DNA of 64,000 nt from Seohaeicola_A nanhaiensis (GTDB lineage: Bacteria; Pseudomonadota; Alphaproteobacteria; Rhodobacterales; Rhodobacteraceae). A program made the translations under genes and the position numbers. The stretch's first letter is position 1. Each line of letters begins with the position of its first letter. The notes under the pieces are model-generated. The model was not told where the DNA came from. It worked only from the letters and a program-made list of their open reading frames with translations, and ran no database searches. This document shows positions 1-8,361 of the stretch, one piece after another. The DNA is taken from the NCBI RefSeq assembly GCF_042654245.1, contig NZ_JBHSGI010000033.1, positions 310,001 to 374,000 of the forward strand. Direction: 5' to 3'.

Positions 1-491
1 GCGTCGGTTTCGTCTGTCCGTGCCTCAGGTGCGTCAGGGCGCGGCGCATTGGGGTCGGGGTCTTCGCGATAGACGAGATCCTGCCACTCGCTCAGACAAG
101 GCGTGCCGTCCTGAAGTATCTCATGGCGCAGGGTGACAAAGCCAAGCGGGCCGCTGCGGCCGGTCTTGCGATCGACAGCCTCGACCCGGCTGACTTTTTC
201 TGCGGCGCGGCCGGCGATCAGCGGTTTGTGAAAGGTGAGACGCCCGCCGGCCCACATCCGACGCGGCAGGCCAAGATCGGGGATCAGGCCCTGCCCGGTC
301 TTGGGGTGGCCGTCGCGCCCGAGGCCTCCGGGGGGCTGCGGTGCCCAGAAATAGATCTGATGAAAGAAGGGCGGCAGGGGCGTCCCTGCGGCGATATCGC
401 CGGCCTGTCCCAGCGCCACCTGCAACGCAGCGGCGCGGGCGGGGTCGAGGACATCGGTCAGCTTTTCGGTCGTGTCGGAAGATGCGATCAT
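1..491 (-). CDS. HTD2/FAS1-like dehydratase, mesaconyl-C4-CoA hydratase type (3' end outside window)
   Basis: The minus-strand frame opens at ATG 491 and runs off the left edge, giving about 163 residues of the N-terminal part. The translation (MIASSDTTEKLTDVLDPARA, then PLPPFFHQIYFW, and a GRDGHPKTGQGLIPDLGLPRRMW segment) has the pattern of HTD2-type hot-dog dehydratases, the family that includes mesaconyl-C4-CoA hydratase of the 3-hydroxypropionate bicycle and other acyl-CoA hydratases. The missing C-terminal half would carry most of the hot-dog catalytic region. It is divergent from the VOC gene, with 42 bp between starts. A role in hydrating an unsaturated dicarboxyl-CoA would fit the CoA-transferase, MaoC and CitE genes nearby, but it is not in their operon. 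The family call is fairly confident; the substrate is inferred. Confidence 0.72.
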   Translation of the reverse strand, partial: MIASSDTTEKLTDVLDPARAAALQVALGQAGDIAAGTPLPPFFHQIYFWAPQPPGGLGRDGHPKTGQGLIPDLGLPRRMWAGGRLTFHKPLIAGRAAEKVSRVEAVDRKTGRSGPLGFVTLRHEILQDGTPCLSEWQDLVYREDPDPNAPRPDAPEARTDETD

Positions 492-533
492 GGCAGAACC
501 CTAGAGTCGAAAATAAGGCTGAGCAATATCCAC

Positions 534-932
534 ATGGCACCCACCCTGACCTCACTCGACCACCTTGTGCTGACCGTGGCCGACATCGGCGCGACGGTGG
601 CCTTCTACACCGATGTTCTGGGCATGCGGGCCGAGGTGTTTCATCCGGCCGATGGCTCTCGCCGCCATGCGCTGGTGTTCGGCCGCCAGAAGATCAACCT
701 GCACCCGAAGGGTGGCGAGTTCGATCCCAAGGCCGCGCATCCTGCACCGGGCACGGCCGATCTCTGCTTTCTCACCGCGACTCCGCTGACAGACTGGCAG
801 GCCCATCTGGCAGCCTGCGGGGTAGAGTTGGAAGAGGGGCCGGTGCGGCGCACCGGGGCGACGGGGCCGATCCTGTCGCTTTATCTGCGCGACCCGGACG
901 GCAACCTGATCGAAGTGTCGAATCCGCTCTAG
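534..932 (+). CDS. VOC family (glyoxalase/dioxygenase-fold) protein
   Basis: This is a 132-residue single-module vicinal-oxygen-chelate protein. I took ATG 534, which begins MAPTLTSLDHLVLTVADI, a classic first beta strand of the fold; longer upstream frames are non-homologous extension. Candidate metal ligands of the two beta-alpha-beta-beta-beta modules are His10, His57 and Glu127 (in the NLIEV motif near the end). Such short proteins occur as putative lyases, dioxygenases or thiol transferases, so the reaction cannot be named. Its stop overlaps the stop of the convergent FMN reductase gene by four bases. Confidence 0.85.
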   Translation: MAPTLTSLDHLVLTVADIGATVAFYTDVLGMRAEVFHPADGSRRHALVFGRQKINLHPKGGEFDPKAAHPAPGTADLCFLTATPLTDWQAHLAACGVELEEGPVRRTGATGPILSLYLRDPDGNLIEVSNPL

Positions 933-1471
933 CGCTCGGCGGCCGCGCGCAGCCGGTCCATCAGCACGCCCAGCGTCTTCAGATAGCGTTCAGAGGTCAG
1001 CCGACCCTGGGCGTCGAACTGGTTGCGGCTGTCGGCGACGTGCAGCTCGGGCCCGGTCAGCAGATGCGGCTCGAAGGGCACCAGCAGGCTGCGCAGGATC
1101 ATCTGCGAGCGTTCGCCGCCAGCCCGCCCGCCGGCCGCCGACATCACCGCGACCGGCTTTCCGGCCCAGGGGTTGGCCTCGGTCCGGCTGACCCAGTCGA
1201 GCGCGTTCTTCATCACACCGGAAGGCCCCTTGTTGTATTCGGGGCAGGAGATGGCCACCGCGTCGGCGTCGGCGATCTGGTCGGCCAGCGTCCGGACCGG
1301 GGCCGGGATGCCCTCGGCCTCTTCCAGATCGCCGTCGTAGAGCGGCAGGCGCAGGTCGGCGACGGTCAGCCGTTCTGGGTCGAACAGCCGGGCGGCCTCA
1401 TGCGCCAGCTTGCGGTTGGTCGCCCCGGCCCGCAGCGAGCCGGAGACGATCAGCAAGTGATGCCGGGCCAT
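929..1471 (-). CDS. NADPH-dependent FMN reductase family oxidoreductase
   Basis: This 180-residue flavodoxin-fold protein resembles chromate/quinone reductases and FMN reductases. The phosphate-binding loop GSLRAGATNRK (about residues 11-21) follows the first beta strand, and the PEYN motif (about 77-80), typical of the family, precedes the GVMKNALDW helix. The length is normal for the family. It would bind FMN and use NAD(P)H to reduce quinones, azo compounds or free flavin; the substrate is not determined. It lies 14 bp downstream of the OmpA-like lipoprotein gene on the same strand, so the two may be cotranscribed. Confidence 0.9.
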   Translation of the reverse strand: MARHHLLIVSGSLRAGATNRKLAHEAARLFDPERLTVADLRLPLYDGDLEEAEGIPAPVRTLADQIADADAVAISCPEYNKGPSGVMKNALDWVSRTEANPWAGKPVAVMSAAGGRAGGERSQMILRSLLVPFEPHLLTGPELHVADSRNQFDAQGRLTSERYLKTLGVLMDRLRAAAER

Positions 1472-1485
1472 GCCGCAGCGATCCG

Positions 1486-2127
1486 TCAGCGCGTCGGGAT
1501 GATGACGACTTCGACGCGCCGGTTCCTGGCCCGCCCCTCGGGGGTGAGGTTCGAGGCGATCGGCGAATCCTCGCCACGGCCGATGGCCTGCACACGGCTG
1601 GCCGAAACGCCCGCGCCGATCAGCACGCTGGCCACCGAGCTGGCGCGGCGTTCGGACAGATCCTGGTTGTAGGCCGCCTCGCCGGTGTTGTCGGTATGGC
1701 CGACGACCTGAACGGTCGAATTCGGATAGGCCCTCAGGTTGCTCGCCAGGGCGCCGATATCGCGCTGCAGGTCGGGGCGCACCGCAAAGCTGTCGGTCGC
1801 GAAAAGGATGTCCTGCGGCAGGGATACGATCAGCCGGTCGCCGGTGTTCGTGATGGTGCCGTTGCTCATCGAGGCGCGCAGTTCCGCCTCCTGCTTGTCG
1901 AGGTTCGAGCCGATCAGCCCGCCGGCGATCCCACCGATGGCCGCCCCGGCGACGGTCGCCTCCGTATCCTTGCCGATCAGCTGGCCAAGTGCCGCGCCGA
2001 CGCCCGAACCGATCAGGGCCCCCTGGTTGCGGTTGCGGTTGTTGGGATCGTTCAGGACCGGATCGTTGCAGGCGGTCAGGAAAAGGACTGCGCCGAGAGC
2101 GGCGACAATAGGGGTCTTCAGGGTCAT
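1486..2127 (-). CDS. OmpA family lipoprotein with glycine-zipper segment (YiaD-like)
   Basis: This is a 213-residue outer-membrane-associated lipoprotein. A signal peptide ends in the lipobox LTAC, making Cys20 the acylated residue. A glycine-zipper-like stretch (about 35-75, repeated GxxxG such as GAAIGGIAGGLIG) follows, and the C-terminal OmpA/MotB peptidoglycan-binding domain covers about 98-213. The diagnostic segment VVGHTDNTG (about 141-149) and the closing NRRVEV (about 202-207) give the Asp and Arg that bind diaminopimelate. Organisation matches YiaD/Pal-type cell-wall tethering proteins. It is probably constitutive. Confidence 0.92.
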   Translation of the reverse strand: MTLKTPIVAALGAVLFLTACNDPVLNDPNNRNRNQGALIGSGVGAALGQLIGKDTEATVAGAAIGGIAGGLIGSNLDKQEAELRASMSNGTITNTGDRLIVSLPQDILFATDSFAVRPDLQRDIGALASNLRAYPNSTVQVVGHTDNTGEAAYNQDLSERRASSVASVLIGAGVSASRVQAIGRGEDSPIASNLTPEGRARNRRVEVVIIPTR

Positions 2128-2263
2128 ATGCGTTGCTGCCTTATATGCTCGCGCCGCGTTCTTCCGGCGGTCAAGAACGCATCAAAGCACCAATTGTTCC
2201 CTTCCGCAGCCCCAAATCGGCGCGCGCCGGCAAAAGGTCGCGCATCAGTGAGCCGTCGGGGCC

Positions 2264-3115
2264 TCAAGCCTCCGCCCGGGCCGACTCCCATGCGAGCATC
2301 GCGCGCTTGACCGGCAGGCCCCAGTGATAGCCGCCCAGGCCCCCCGACTTGCGCAGCGCGCGGTGGCAGGGGATCAGCCAGCTCACCGGGTTGCGCCCCA
2401 CCGCCGTGCCGACCGCGCGCACCGCCTTGGGCGCGCCGATGGCGCCGGCGATCTCGGAATAGGTGGTGACCTGCCCTGAGGGGATGGTCAGCAGTGCCTC
2501 CCAGACCTTGATCTGGAAGGGCGCGCCGATCAGGAAGAGCGGCGTTTCAGTCAGCTTGCCCTCGCCGGCCCCGAAGGCCGACAGCGCCCAGGGCCGCAGG
2601 CGCATCACGTCCTCGACGAAGGTCGCCTTCGGCCAGCGTCCGGTCAGGTCGGCCATCGCCGCCTCGGCCCCCGTCTCGGCGGCGAAGGCGATGCCGCAGA
2701 TGCCCTTCTCGGTGCCCATGACCAGCGCCGGGCCGAAGGGGCTTTCGAACCAGCCCCAGTAGATCGTCAGCCCTGCGCCGGCGCGGGCGAAGTCGCCCGG
2801 GCTCATCGCCTCCCAGCGCAGGAAGAGGTCGTGCAACCGGCCCGAGCCGGAGAGGCCGGTGGAAAGAGCCGTTTCCAGCGTCGAGAAACGTTCGGCCAGC
2901 AGCGCCTTGGCATGGCCGAGACGGAGGTACTGCTGATAGCGCTTGGGCGAGACCCCGACCCAGGAGGAGAACAAACGCTGGAAGTGCGCCGGGCTCATCC
3001 CCATCTCGCGGGCGAGGTCGTCCAGGCTCATGCCCTCGCCGCCCCGGTCGATCAACTCGATGGCGCGGCGCATGACGTTGTAGTGATAGCCGGTTTCGGG
3101 AAGGGCGACGTTCAT
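2264..3115 (-). CDS. AraC-domain methylated-DNA-protein cysteine methyltransferase (Ada-like, lacking the N-terminal zinc domain)
   Basis: This 283-residue protein has an AraC-type helix-turn-helix (about 10-105, with MSLDDLAREMGMSPAHFQRLF) followed by an O6-alkylguanine-DNA methyltransferase domain (about 115-280). The acceptor cysteine is Cys250 in the PCHR motif, preceded by the GTAVGRNP segment. It repairs O6-methylguanine by irreversible transfer of the alkyl group to this cysteine. E. coli Ada also has an N-terminal zinc methyl-phosphotriester domain that triggers activation; that domain is absent here, so the regulatory trigger must differ or be lost. It stands alone between the OmpA-like and MFS genes. 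Confidence 0.92.
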   Translation of the reverse strand: MNVALPETGYHYNVMRRAIELIDRGGEGMSLDDLAREMGMSPAHFQRLFSSWVGVSPKRYQQYLRLGHAKALLAERFSTLETALSTGLSGSGRLHDLFLRWEAMSPGDFARAGAGLTIYWGWFESPFGPALVMGTEKGICGIAFAAETGAEAAMADLTGRWPKATFVEDVMRLRPWALSAFGAGEGKLTETPLFLIGAPFQIKVWEALLTIPSGQVTTYSEIAGAIGAPKAVRAVGTAVGRNPVSWLIPCHRALRKSGGLGGYHWGLPVKRAMLAWESARAEA

Positions 3116-3195
3116 GGGCGTGATCCTTGTGCTTGCCCGTCAATCTACGTCGCGCGCGCACACCGCGCGACCCGAAACCTGCGCAAATGGAGCGA

Positions 3196-4467
3196 TCAAC
3201 GCGGCGGCGGCAGCTCGCGCGCCTCGGTCAGGCGGCGCGTCGCGAAGAAGGGTGCGGCTGCGAGGATGACGGCCAGCGCGGCCACAGCAAAGGCCGCCGA
3301 ATAGTCGCCGGTCCAGACATAGAGCCGGCCCGAAAGCCAGGATCCGAAGGCCGCGCCGAAGGACATCAGCATGAAGATCAGCCCGTAGATCGAGCTGACC
3401 CGGCCGCGGGCGAAGATGCGCGCGTTCAGCGACGAGATCACCGGCCCGCGCGCACCCTGGCTGGTGCCGAAGCAGATCACGAAGACCAGCACGAAAAGCC
3501 CGAGCGGCCAGAAGGAGAAGGCCAGCAAGGCGACCAGTCCGACGAAGGTTCCGAGAAAGGAAATCAGCGTGCTGCGTCGGATGCCGAAGCGCACGCTGGC
3601 CCAGCCCGAGATCAGCACACCGAAGATCGACAGCATCCCGGCCACACCAAAGGCGAAGGCGGCGCTGAGCGCGGGAAAGCCGCGGTCGATCAGAAAGGCG
3701 ATGGTCTGCACCGTGGTCAGATAGGCCGCGACGGCGGTGAAGAAGAAGGCCTGCACCAGCAGCCAGAATTCCTTTGTGCGCAGGGCGTGGCGCAGGGTCC
3801 ATTCCGCTTCAGGCGCGGTGCCGGGCCTCGGTGTCCCGCGGGCGCGCGGATTGCCCTCGGCACCCTGCGCAATGATCCGCCAGGGCAGGACCAGCAGCAG
3901 GGGGATCGCTCCGGCGACGCACCAGAACAGGATCGCATAGGTCTCGCGCCAGCCCAGATGGTCGATGCCGGCCTGGGCCAGCGGCACCACGGCCAGCATG
4001 CCCGAGCCGAAGCCGGAATAGGCGATGGCGATGCCGACGCTCATGTTGCGGTCGAACCAGCGCCCGATCAGCGCGGCCGCCGGCACCATCCCCATCAGCG
4101 AGGAGGCCGCCCCGCAAAGCGCCCCGGCCGAGATATAGAGATGCCACAGCGCGGTGGTGCGCCCGGCGATGAACATGGCCAGCGCCAGGCAGCACGCGCC
4201 GCCCAGATAACTGACGCGCGGGCCCCAGCTGTCGATGATCATGCCGGTCAGCGGCGACATCACTCCGAGGGTGATCAGGTAGACCGAATAGACCTGCGTC
4301 AGGTCGTCGTGCCGCCAGCCGAACTCGGCCTCGAGCGGCTGCATGAAGACCATGAAGGTGTCCACCACGCCGCGCGCGAAGAAGTTGCTGAGGAACCCGA
4401 GGGAGACGACAAGGACCGGGATCGCCGCAAGCGCGCGCCGGCTCGTCCTCGGGTCCGTCGTCGTCAT
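3196..4467 (-). CDS. MFS transporter, monocarboxylate/oxalate-formate antiporter type
   Basis: This 423-residue protein has about 12 hydrophobic segments in two halves split by a polar loop (roughly 205-225). I took ATG 4467 (MTTTDPRTSRRALAAIPVLV), just before the first membrane helix. The MFS signatures are weak, but the layout (a short N-terminus, FARGVVDTFMVFM in the first helix, LGVMSPLTGMIIDSWGPR after the second) resembles bacterial MCT-like or OxlT-like permeases for carboxylates. It is the last gene of the acyl-CoA dehydrogenase - CoA-transferase - CaiB operon, 4 bp after the CaiB stop, so it may import or export a related organic acid. The substrate is inferred from context only. Confidence 0.87.
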   Translation of the reverse strand: MTTTDPRTSRRALAAIPVLVVSLGFLSNFFARGVVDTFMVFMQPLEAEFGWRHDDLTQVYSVYLITLGVMSPLTGMIIDSWGPRVSYLGGACCLALAMFIAGRTTALWHLYISAGALCGAASSLMGMVPAAALIGRWFDRNMSVGIAIAYSGFGSGMLAVVPLAQAGIDHLGWRETYAILFWCVAGAIPLLLVLPWRIIAQGAEGNPRARGTPRPGTAPEAEWTLRHALRTKEFWLLVQAFFFTAVAAYLTTVQTIAFLIDRGFPALSAAFAFGVAGMLSIFGVLISGWASVRFGIRRSTLISFLGTFVGLVALLAFSFWPLGLFVLVFVICFGTSQGARGPVISSLNARIFARGRVSSIYGLIFMLMSFGAAFGSWLSGRLYVWTGDYSAAFAVAALAVILAAAPFFATRRLTEARELPPPR

Positions 4468-4471
4468 GGTC

Positions 4472-5617
4472 TCACCCCATCGCACCCGCAGCGCGCAGGG
4501 CGGCGATCCGGGCCTCCGGGATACCCCATCCGTGCAGCGCGTTAGCCCCAGCTCCGGGGGACTGCGGCGGCGTCGGCACGGCGGCGGGCGTGGCCGAGAA
4601 GCGCGGGGCGGGGGCCGGCTGCACGTGGCCGCCGACCTCGACAAAGCTATTGCGCGCCGCGGCATGGGGATGCGCCGCCGCTTCGGTGAAGTCGAGCACC
4701 GGCGCGGCGCAGGCGTCGGTCGGACCGAGGATTTCGGCCCAGTCGTGGCGGGTGCGGCTTGCGATCCGCTCGGCCAGACGGCGGCGGGCCTCGGGCCAGT
4801 TCGCCCGGTCGCGCATGTCGGGAAAGCTGTCGGGGTCCAGGCCGAGGCCCGCCAGGAGATCGCGCTGGAACTTGCCCTCGATGGGCGCGATGGCGAGATA
4901 GCCGCCATCGGCGCAGATATAGCTGTCGTATTGCGGCGCGCCGCCGTCGAGCAGGTTCTGCCCGCGTCCCCCGTCATGGATACCGGCGGCGATCAGGCCC
5001 ATCAGCGGCGTTGCCAGCAGGGCCGCGCCATCGACGATGGCCGCATCGACGACCTGCCCGATGCCGGTGGCGCGGGCGGAATGGATCGCGGCCAGCAGCC
5101 CGATCACCATCATCAGGCTGCCCCCGGCATAGTCGCCCAGCAGGTTGACCGGCGGAACCGGTGCCTGCCCCGGCCGGCCGATCGCGTTCAGCACACCGGT
5201 CAGGGCAAGATAGCTCAGGTCGTGCCCGGCGCGTTGTGCCATCGGCCCGTCCTGGCCCCAGCCGGTCAGCCGCCCGTAGGCCAGGCGCGGGTTGCGGGCA
5301 AGGCAGGGCTCGGGGCCGAGGCCCAGCCGCTCCATCACCCCGGGGCGAAAGCCCTCGATCAGCGCATCGGCGCCGGTCACGAGGTCGAGCACGAGGTCCA
5401 CCGCCTCCGCCCGCTTGAGGTCGAGCGCGACCGAGGGCCGGCCGCGCGCGGCAAAGTCGCAGTCGATGGGCCGCGCAATGCCATTGCCCGAAGGCGTCAC
5501 GCGGTCGATGCGGATCACCTCGGCGCCGAGATCGGCCAGCACCATGGCGGCGAAGGGGCCGGGGCCGATGCCGACCATCTCGACCACCCGCAAGCCCGCC
5601 AGCGGCCCGCCGGTCAT
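4472..5617 (-). CDS. CaiB/BaiF CoA-transferase family protein, alpha-methylacyl-CoA racemase-like
   Basis: This 381-residue family III CoA-transferase/racemase fold begins GPLAGLRVVEMVGIGPGPFAAM. The GPGPFAAMVLADLGAEV region is close to alpha-methylacyl-CoA racemases, which epimerise 2-methyl branched acyl-CoAs; true CoA-transferases usually carry a catalytic Asp around residue 160-170, and HDLSYLALTG and GGSLMMVIG lie there. The start ATG overlaps the stop of the upstream CoA-transferase gene (ATGA), indicating translational coupling. With an acyl-CoA dehydrogenase in the same operon, a racemase preparing the correct stereoisomer for dehydrogenation is attractive, but a transferase role cannot be excluded. 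Confidence 0.87.
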   Translation of the reverse strand: MTGGPLAGLRVVEMVGIGPGPFAAMVLADLGAEVIRIDRVTPSGNGIARPIDCDFAARGRPSVALDLKRAEAVDLVLDLVTGADALIEGFRPGVMERLGLGPEPCLARNPRLAYGRLTGWGQDGPMAQRAGHDLSYLALTGVLNAIGRPGQAPVPPVNLLGDYAGGSLMMVIGLLAAIHSARATGIGQVVDAAIVDGAALLATPLMGLIAAGIHDGGRGQNLLDGGAPQYDSYICADGGYLAIAPIEGKFQRDLLAGLGLDPDSFPDMRDRANWPEARRRLAERIASRTRHDWAEILGPTDACAAPVLDFTEAAAHPHAAARNSFVEVGGHVQPAPAPRFSATPAAVPTPPQSPGAGANALHGWGIPEARIAALRAAGAMG

Positions 5618-6885
5618 CTGCGGCCCGCCTGTTCATCGCGCCAGCCACGTTCCAGCGCCTCGCGATGCTCGGGCGCGGCCACGGCGATCATCCGGCGCAC
5701 CCGTTCCCCGATGGGCTGGCCGCGCAGCTCGGCCACGCCGTGTTCGGTCACAATGGTATCGGCGTCGGCCCGCGCGCAGGTCACGGTGTCCACCCGGTTC
5801 ACGATACGGCTCAACCCCTTGCCGGTCACCGAGGGCAGGGCGATGATTGCCCGCCCGCCGGGTGACAGCAGCGCGCCGCGCACGAAATCCACCTGTCCGC
5901 CGATGGCGCCCATGTAGCGCCCGCCGACCGTTTCCGATCCGATCTGGCCGGTCAGATCGACCTCGAGCGCCGAGTTGATGGCATGAAGCCGCGACAGACC
6001 CGCCAGCACGTCCAGCGCGTGGGTTTCCTCCTGCCCGGCCAGCCGCAGGGCGGGATTGTCATGGGCAAAATCGTAAAGCCGCTTTGTGCCCATCAGAATC
6101 CCGGCGATGCTCACGCCCTTATCGCGCTCCTTGCGGGCATTGGTCAGGGCGCCGCTTTCGGCCAGATCGACGATTCCGTCGCCGATCGTGCCCGAATGCA
6201 CGCCAAGATCGCGGTGCGTGGTCAGCGCGCTGCACACGGCCGAAGGGATGGTGCCCACGCCCATCTGCAGCACCGCGCCATCGGGGATCAGCCCCGCCAC
6301 GCGCTGCGCGATGACCTGCGTCACCGTGTCGAGCGGCGGCACCGGCAGGTGCAGAACCCCGGTCTCCGCCTGCACCAGCGCCGTCAGCGGCAGCGACGGG
6401 TCGAGCTCGCCGCCGTGGCAGGCGGGCATGTCGGGCTGCAATTCGCCGATCACCGACCGCGCGCGGCAGGCGGCGGAATAGGCGTAGTCGCGGGCGAGGC
6501 CCAGGTTCAGGCCCCCGCCGCTCAGGGCGGGCCGCAGCGACACCAGCGCCACGTCCACGCGAAACCGTCCGGCGCGGATGTCACGCTCGATGGCCGAGAG
6601 ATGTGCGGGATAGATATCGACCCGCCCTGCTTTCGCCAGCGCCGAGACGCCGCCGATGCCGCAATAGCTTTCAAAGCGGATCCCGTCGGGCAGATCACCG
6701 GCGAAGCTGTCGGAATAGACCGGGCCGAGGAATACCATGACCTCGGGCAGCAGACCGGCCCGCGCCTCCTCCAGCAGCCGGCGGACCAGCGTGCGCGGCT
6801 CTGCCGTGCCCTGTCCGACGACGATCCGGTCGCCGGGATGCAGGACAGAGGCGAACGAGAACTGCCCGGCCGGGATCGCCTGCAT
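5614..6885 (-). CDS. acetyl-CoA hydrolase/transferase family CoA-transferase (4-hydroxybutyrate CoA-transferase-like)
   Basis: This 423-residue family I CoA-transferase resembles Cat1 and 4-hydroxybutyrate CoA-transferase. It has the N-terminal GDRIVVGQGTAEPR loop, the GIGTIPSAV-like segment (here GVGTIPSAVCSAL) and the NSALEVDLTGQIGSE motif, whose Glu is the expected thioester-forming residue, followed by GGQVDFVRGA. It would move CoA from acetyl-CoA or succinyl-CoA onto a free carboxylic acid. It lies three bases after the acyl-CoA dehydrogenase and overlaps the CaiB gene, so it probably activates the acid that the dehydrogenase then oxidises. The acid itself is unknown. Confidence 0.9.
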   Translation of the reverse strand: MQAIPAGQFSFASVLHPGDRIVVGQGTAEPRTLVRRLLEEARAGLLPEVMVFLGPVYSDSFAGDLPDGIRFESYCGIGGVSALAKAGRVDIYPAHLSAIERDIRAGRFRVDVALVSLRPALSGGGLNLGLARDYAYSAACRARSVIGELQPDMPACHGGELDPSLPLTALVQAETGVLHLPVPPLDTVTQVIAQRVAGLIPDGAVLQMGVGTIPSAVCSALTTHRDLGVHSGTIGDGIVDLAESGALTNARKERDKGVSIAGILMGTKRLYDFAHDNPALRLAGQEETHALDVLAGLSRLHAINSALEVDLTGQIGSETVGGRYMGAIGGQVDFVRGALLSPGGRAIIALPSVTGKGLSRIVNRVDTVTCARADADTIVTEHGVAELRGQPIGERVRRMIAVAAPEHREALERGWRDEQAGRR

Positions 6886-6888
6886 GGC

Positions 6889-8055
6889 TCAATACGACTT
6901 TGGCAGGTCGAGCACGCGCTCGGCGATGTAGCTCAGCACCAGCTGCGGGCTGATCGGAGCGATTCGCGGCACCATCACTTCGCGCAGGTAGCGCTCGACG
7001 TGATATTCCTTGGCATAGCCGAAACCGCCGTGGGTCATCACCGCCTGCTGGCAGGCATCGAACCCCGCCTCGCCGGCCAGATACTTGGCCGCGTTCGCCT
7101 CGGCACCGCATGGCTGGCCCGCGTCATAAAGCGCCGCCGCCTTCATCACCATCAGCCAGGCCGCCTCCAGCGCGCACCAGTTCTGCGCCAGCGGATGCTG
7201 GATTCCCTGGTTCTGGCCGATGGGGCGGTTGAACACCACGCGTTCGCGGGCGTATTGCGTGGCCCGCTTCAGCGCGCACATCCCGAGGCCCACCGCCTCG
7301 GCGGCGATCAGGATGCGTTCGGGGTTCATGCCCTGCAGGATATAGCGGAAACCTTCGCCTTCCTGCCCGATCAGATCCTCGGCCGGGATCTGGAAGTCCT
7401 CGAAGAACAGTTCGTTCGAATCCACGCACTTGCGGCCCATCTTCTCGATCTCGCGCGTGCGGATGCGCTCGCGGTCGAAGCGGGTGTAGAACAGCGACAG
7501 ACCCTGCGTCGGCTTGGTGACCTCTTCCAGCGGCGTGGTCCGGGCCAGCAGCAGGATGCGGTCGGCCACCTGCGCCGTCGAGATCCAGACCTTCTGCCCG
7601 CTGACGTGATAGGTGTCGCCGCGCCGTTCCGCCCGCAGCTTGAGCTGGGTGGTGTTCAGCCCGGTGTTCGGCTCGGTCACCGCGAAACAGGCCTTCTCGC
7701 GTCCCTCTGCCATCGGGCGGATCATCCGGTTCTTCTGCTCTTCGGTACCGAAGACATCGACCGGTTTCAGCCCGAAGATGTTGATGTGCACTGCCGAGGC
7801 GCCCGACATGCCGGCGCCCGATTCCGCGATGGTGCGCATCATGATCGCGGCCTCGGTCACGCCCAGACCGGCGCCACCCTGCGCCTCGGCGGTGCAGATG
7901 CCCAGCCAGCCCTCGCGGGCGAGTGCTTCATAGAAATCCTGCGGAAAGCCGCCCTCGCGGTCTTTCTTCAGCCAGTAGGCATCATCGAAATCCGCACAGA
8001 TCCGCGCAATCGCGTCGCGGATCGCCTCCTGTTCGCTGGTCAGGTTGAAATCCAT
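6889..8055 (-). CDS. acyl-CoA dehydrogenase
   Basis: This 388-residue flavoprotein of the acyl-CoA dehydrogenase family begins MDFNLTSEQEAIRDAI after a strong GAGGAGG ribosome binding site; upstream in-frame sequence is not coding. The N-terminal helical, middle beta (CFAVTEPNTGLNTTQL, FAD/substrate loop) and C-terminal helical domains are all present, including VFNRPIGQNQGIQHPLAQ, MTHGGFGYAKEYHVERY and a GEAGFDACQQAV segment. It introduces an alpha-beta double bond into an acyl-CoA and passes electrons to ETF. It is the first gene of a four-gene operon whose upstream region carries two copies of the TTGTTC-N8 motif, so IclR-type regulation is likely. Confidence 0.93.
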   Translation of the reverse strand: MDFNLTSEQEAIRDAIARICADFDDAYWLKKDREGGFPQDFYEALAREGWLGICTAEAQGGAGLGVTEAAIMMRTIAESGAGMSGASAVHINIFGLKPVDVFGTEEQKNRMIRPMAEGREKACFAVTEPNTGLNTTQLKLRAERRGDTYHVSGQKVWISTAQVADRILLLARTTPLEEVTKPTQGLSLFYTRFDRERIRTREIEKMGRKCVDSNELFFEDFQIPAEDLIGQEGEGFRYILQGMNPERILIAAEAVGLGMCALKRATQYARERVVFNRPIGQNQGIQHPLAQNWCALEAAWLMVMKAAALYDAGQPCGAEANAAKYLAGEAGFDACQQAVMTHGGFGYAKEYHVERYLREVMVPRIAPISPQLVLSYIAERVLDLPKSY

Positions 8056-8143
8056 GGTGTCCTCCTCGAAGCCGGGTCTGCGGCGCCGCGGCCGCGCCCG
8101 CTTCGGGCCCGTCCGGATGTGCCGGGTGAATGTTCTGCACGTC

Positions 8144-8162
8144 TTGTTCTTATTTATAGACG
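8144..8162 (+). promoter_or_regulatory. putative IclR-family operator, copy A
   Basis: TTGTTCTTATTTATAGACG, 89 bp upstream of the acyl-CoA dehydrogenase start. It matches four other copies in this neighbourhood in the TTGTTC box, an 8-base A/T-rich centre and AGAC. Assigning it to the IclR protein at 11519 is inference from co-location. Confidence 0.5.
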
Positions 8163-8281
8163 TATCATGCACCTACATGGATCATTCTGCCAAATCACAT
8201 GCAAGAGATCTTTGCGTAAAAGCGCGCCGTCACGTGAAAAATTGATATCAGAAAAGGGGATGTATCGGCAGGCGCGCAATT

Positions 8282-8300
8282 TTGTTCAGGTATTTGAACG
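8282..8300 (+). promoter_or_regulatory. putative IclR-family operator, copy B
   Basis: TTGTTCAGGTATTTGAACG. This copy is the most symmetric: GTTCA and TGAAC form a perfect 5-bp inverted repeat around GGTATT, the dyad architecture usual for IclR dimers. It lies 227 bp from the acyl-CoA dehydrogenase start. Confidence 0.5.
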
Positions 8301-8324
8301 AAGTTGCGCACCTCTGCCGGAAGT

Positions 8325-8353
8325 GCCCCGCCCGGACAGTCGCCGGGCGGGGC
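8325..8353 (-). terminator. putative terminator of the TRAP Q-M-P operon
   Basis: GCCCCGCCCGG and CCGGGCGGGGC form a perfect 11-bp stem with a 7-base loop, just after the stop of the TRAP solute-binding protein gene. The minus-strand transcript has only a weak U tract after it, so it may act with Rho or as a 3'-end stabiliser. Confidence 0.5.
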
Positions 8354-8361
8354 CTTTTGGG

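Larger units (their letters stand above)
8056..8361. other. 306-bp intergenic region with two repeat operators and a terminator hairpin
   Basis: No gene is supported here. It is noticeably richer in A/T than the flanking genes, holds the promoter of the acyl-CoA dehydrogenase operon, two copies of the TTGTTC-N8 motif (8144 and 8282), and a strong GC hairpin (8325-8353) after the upstream TRAP operon. Confidence 0.7.
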
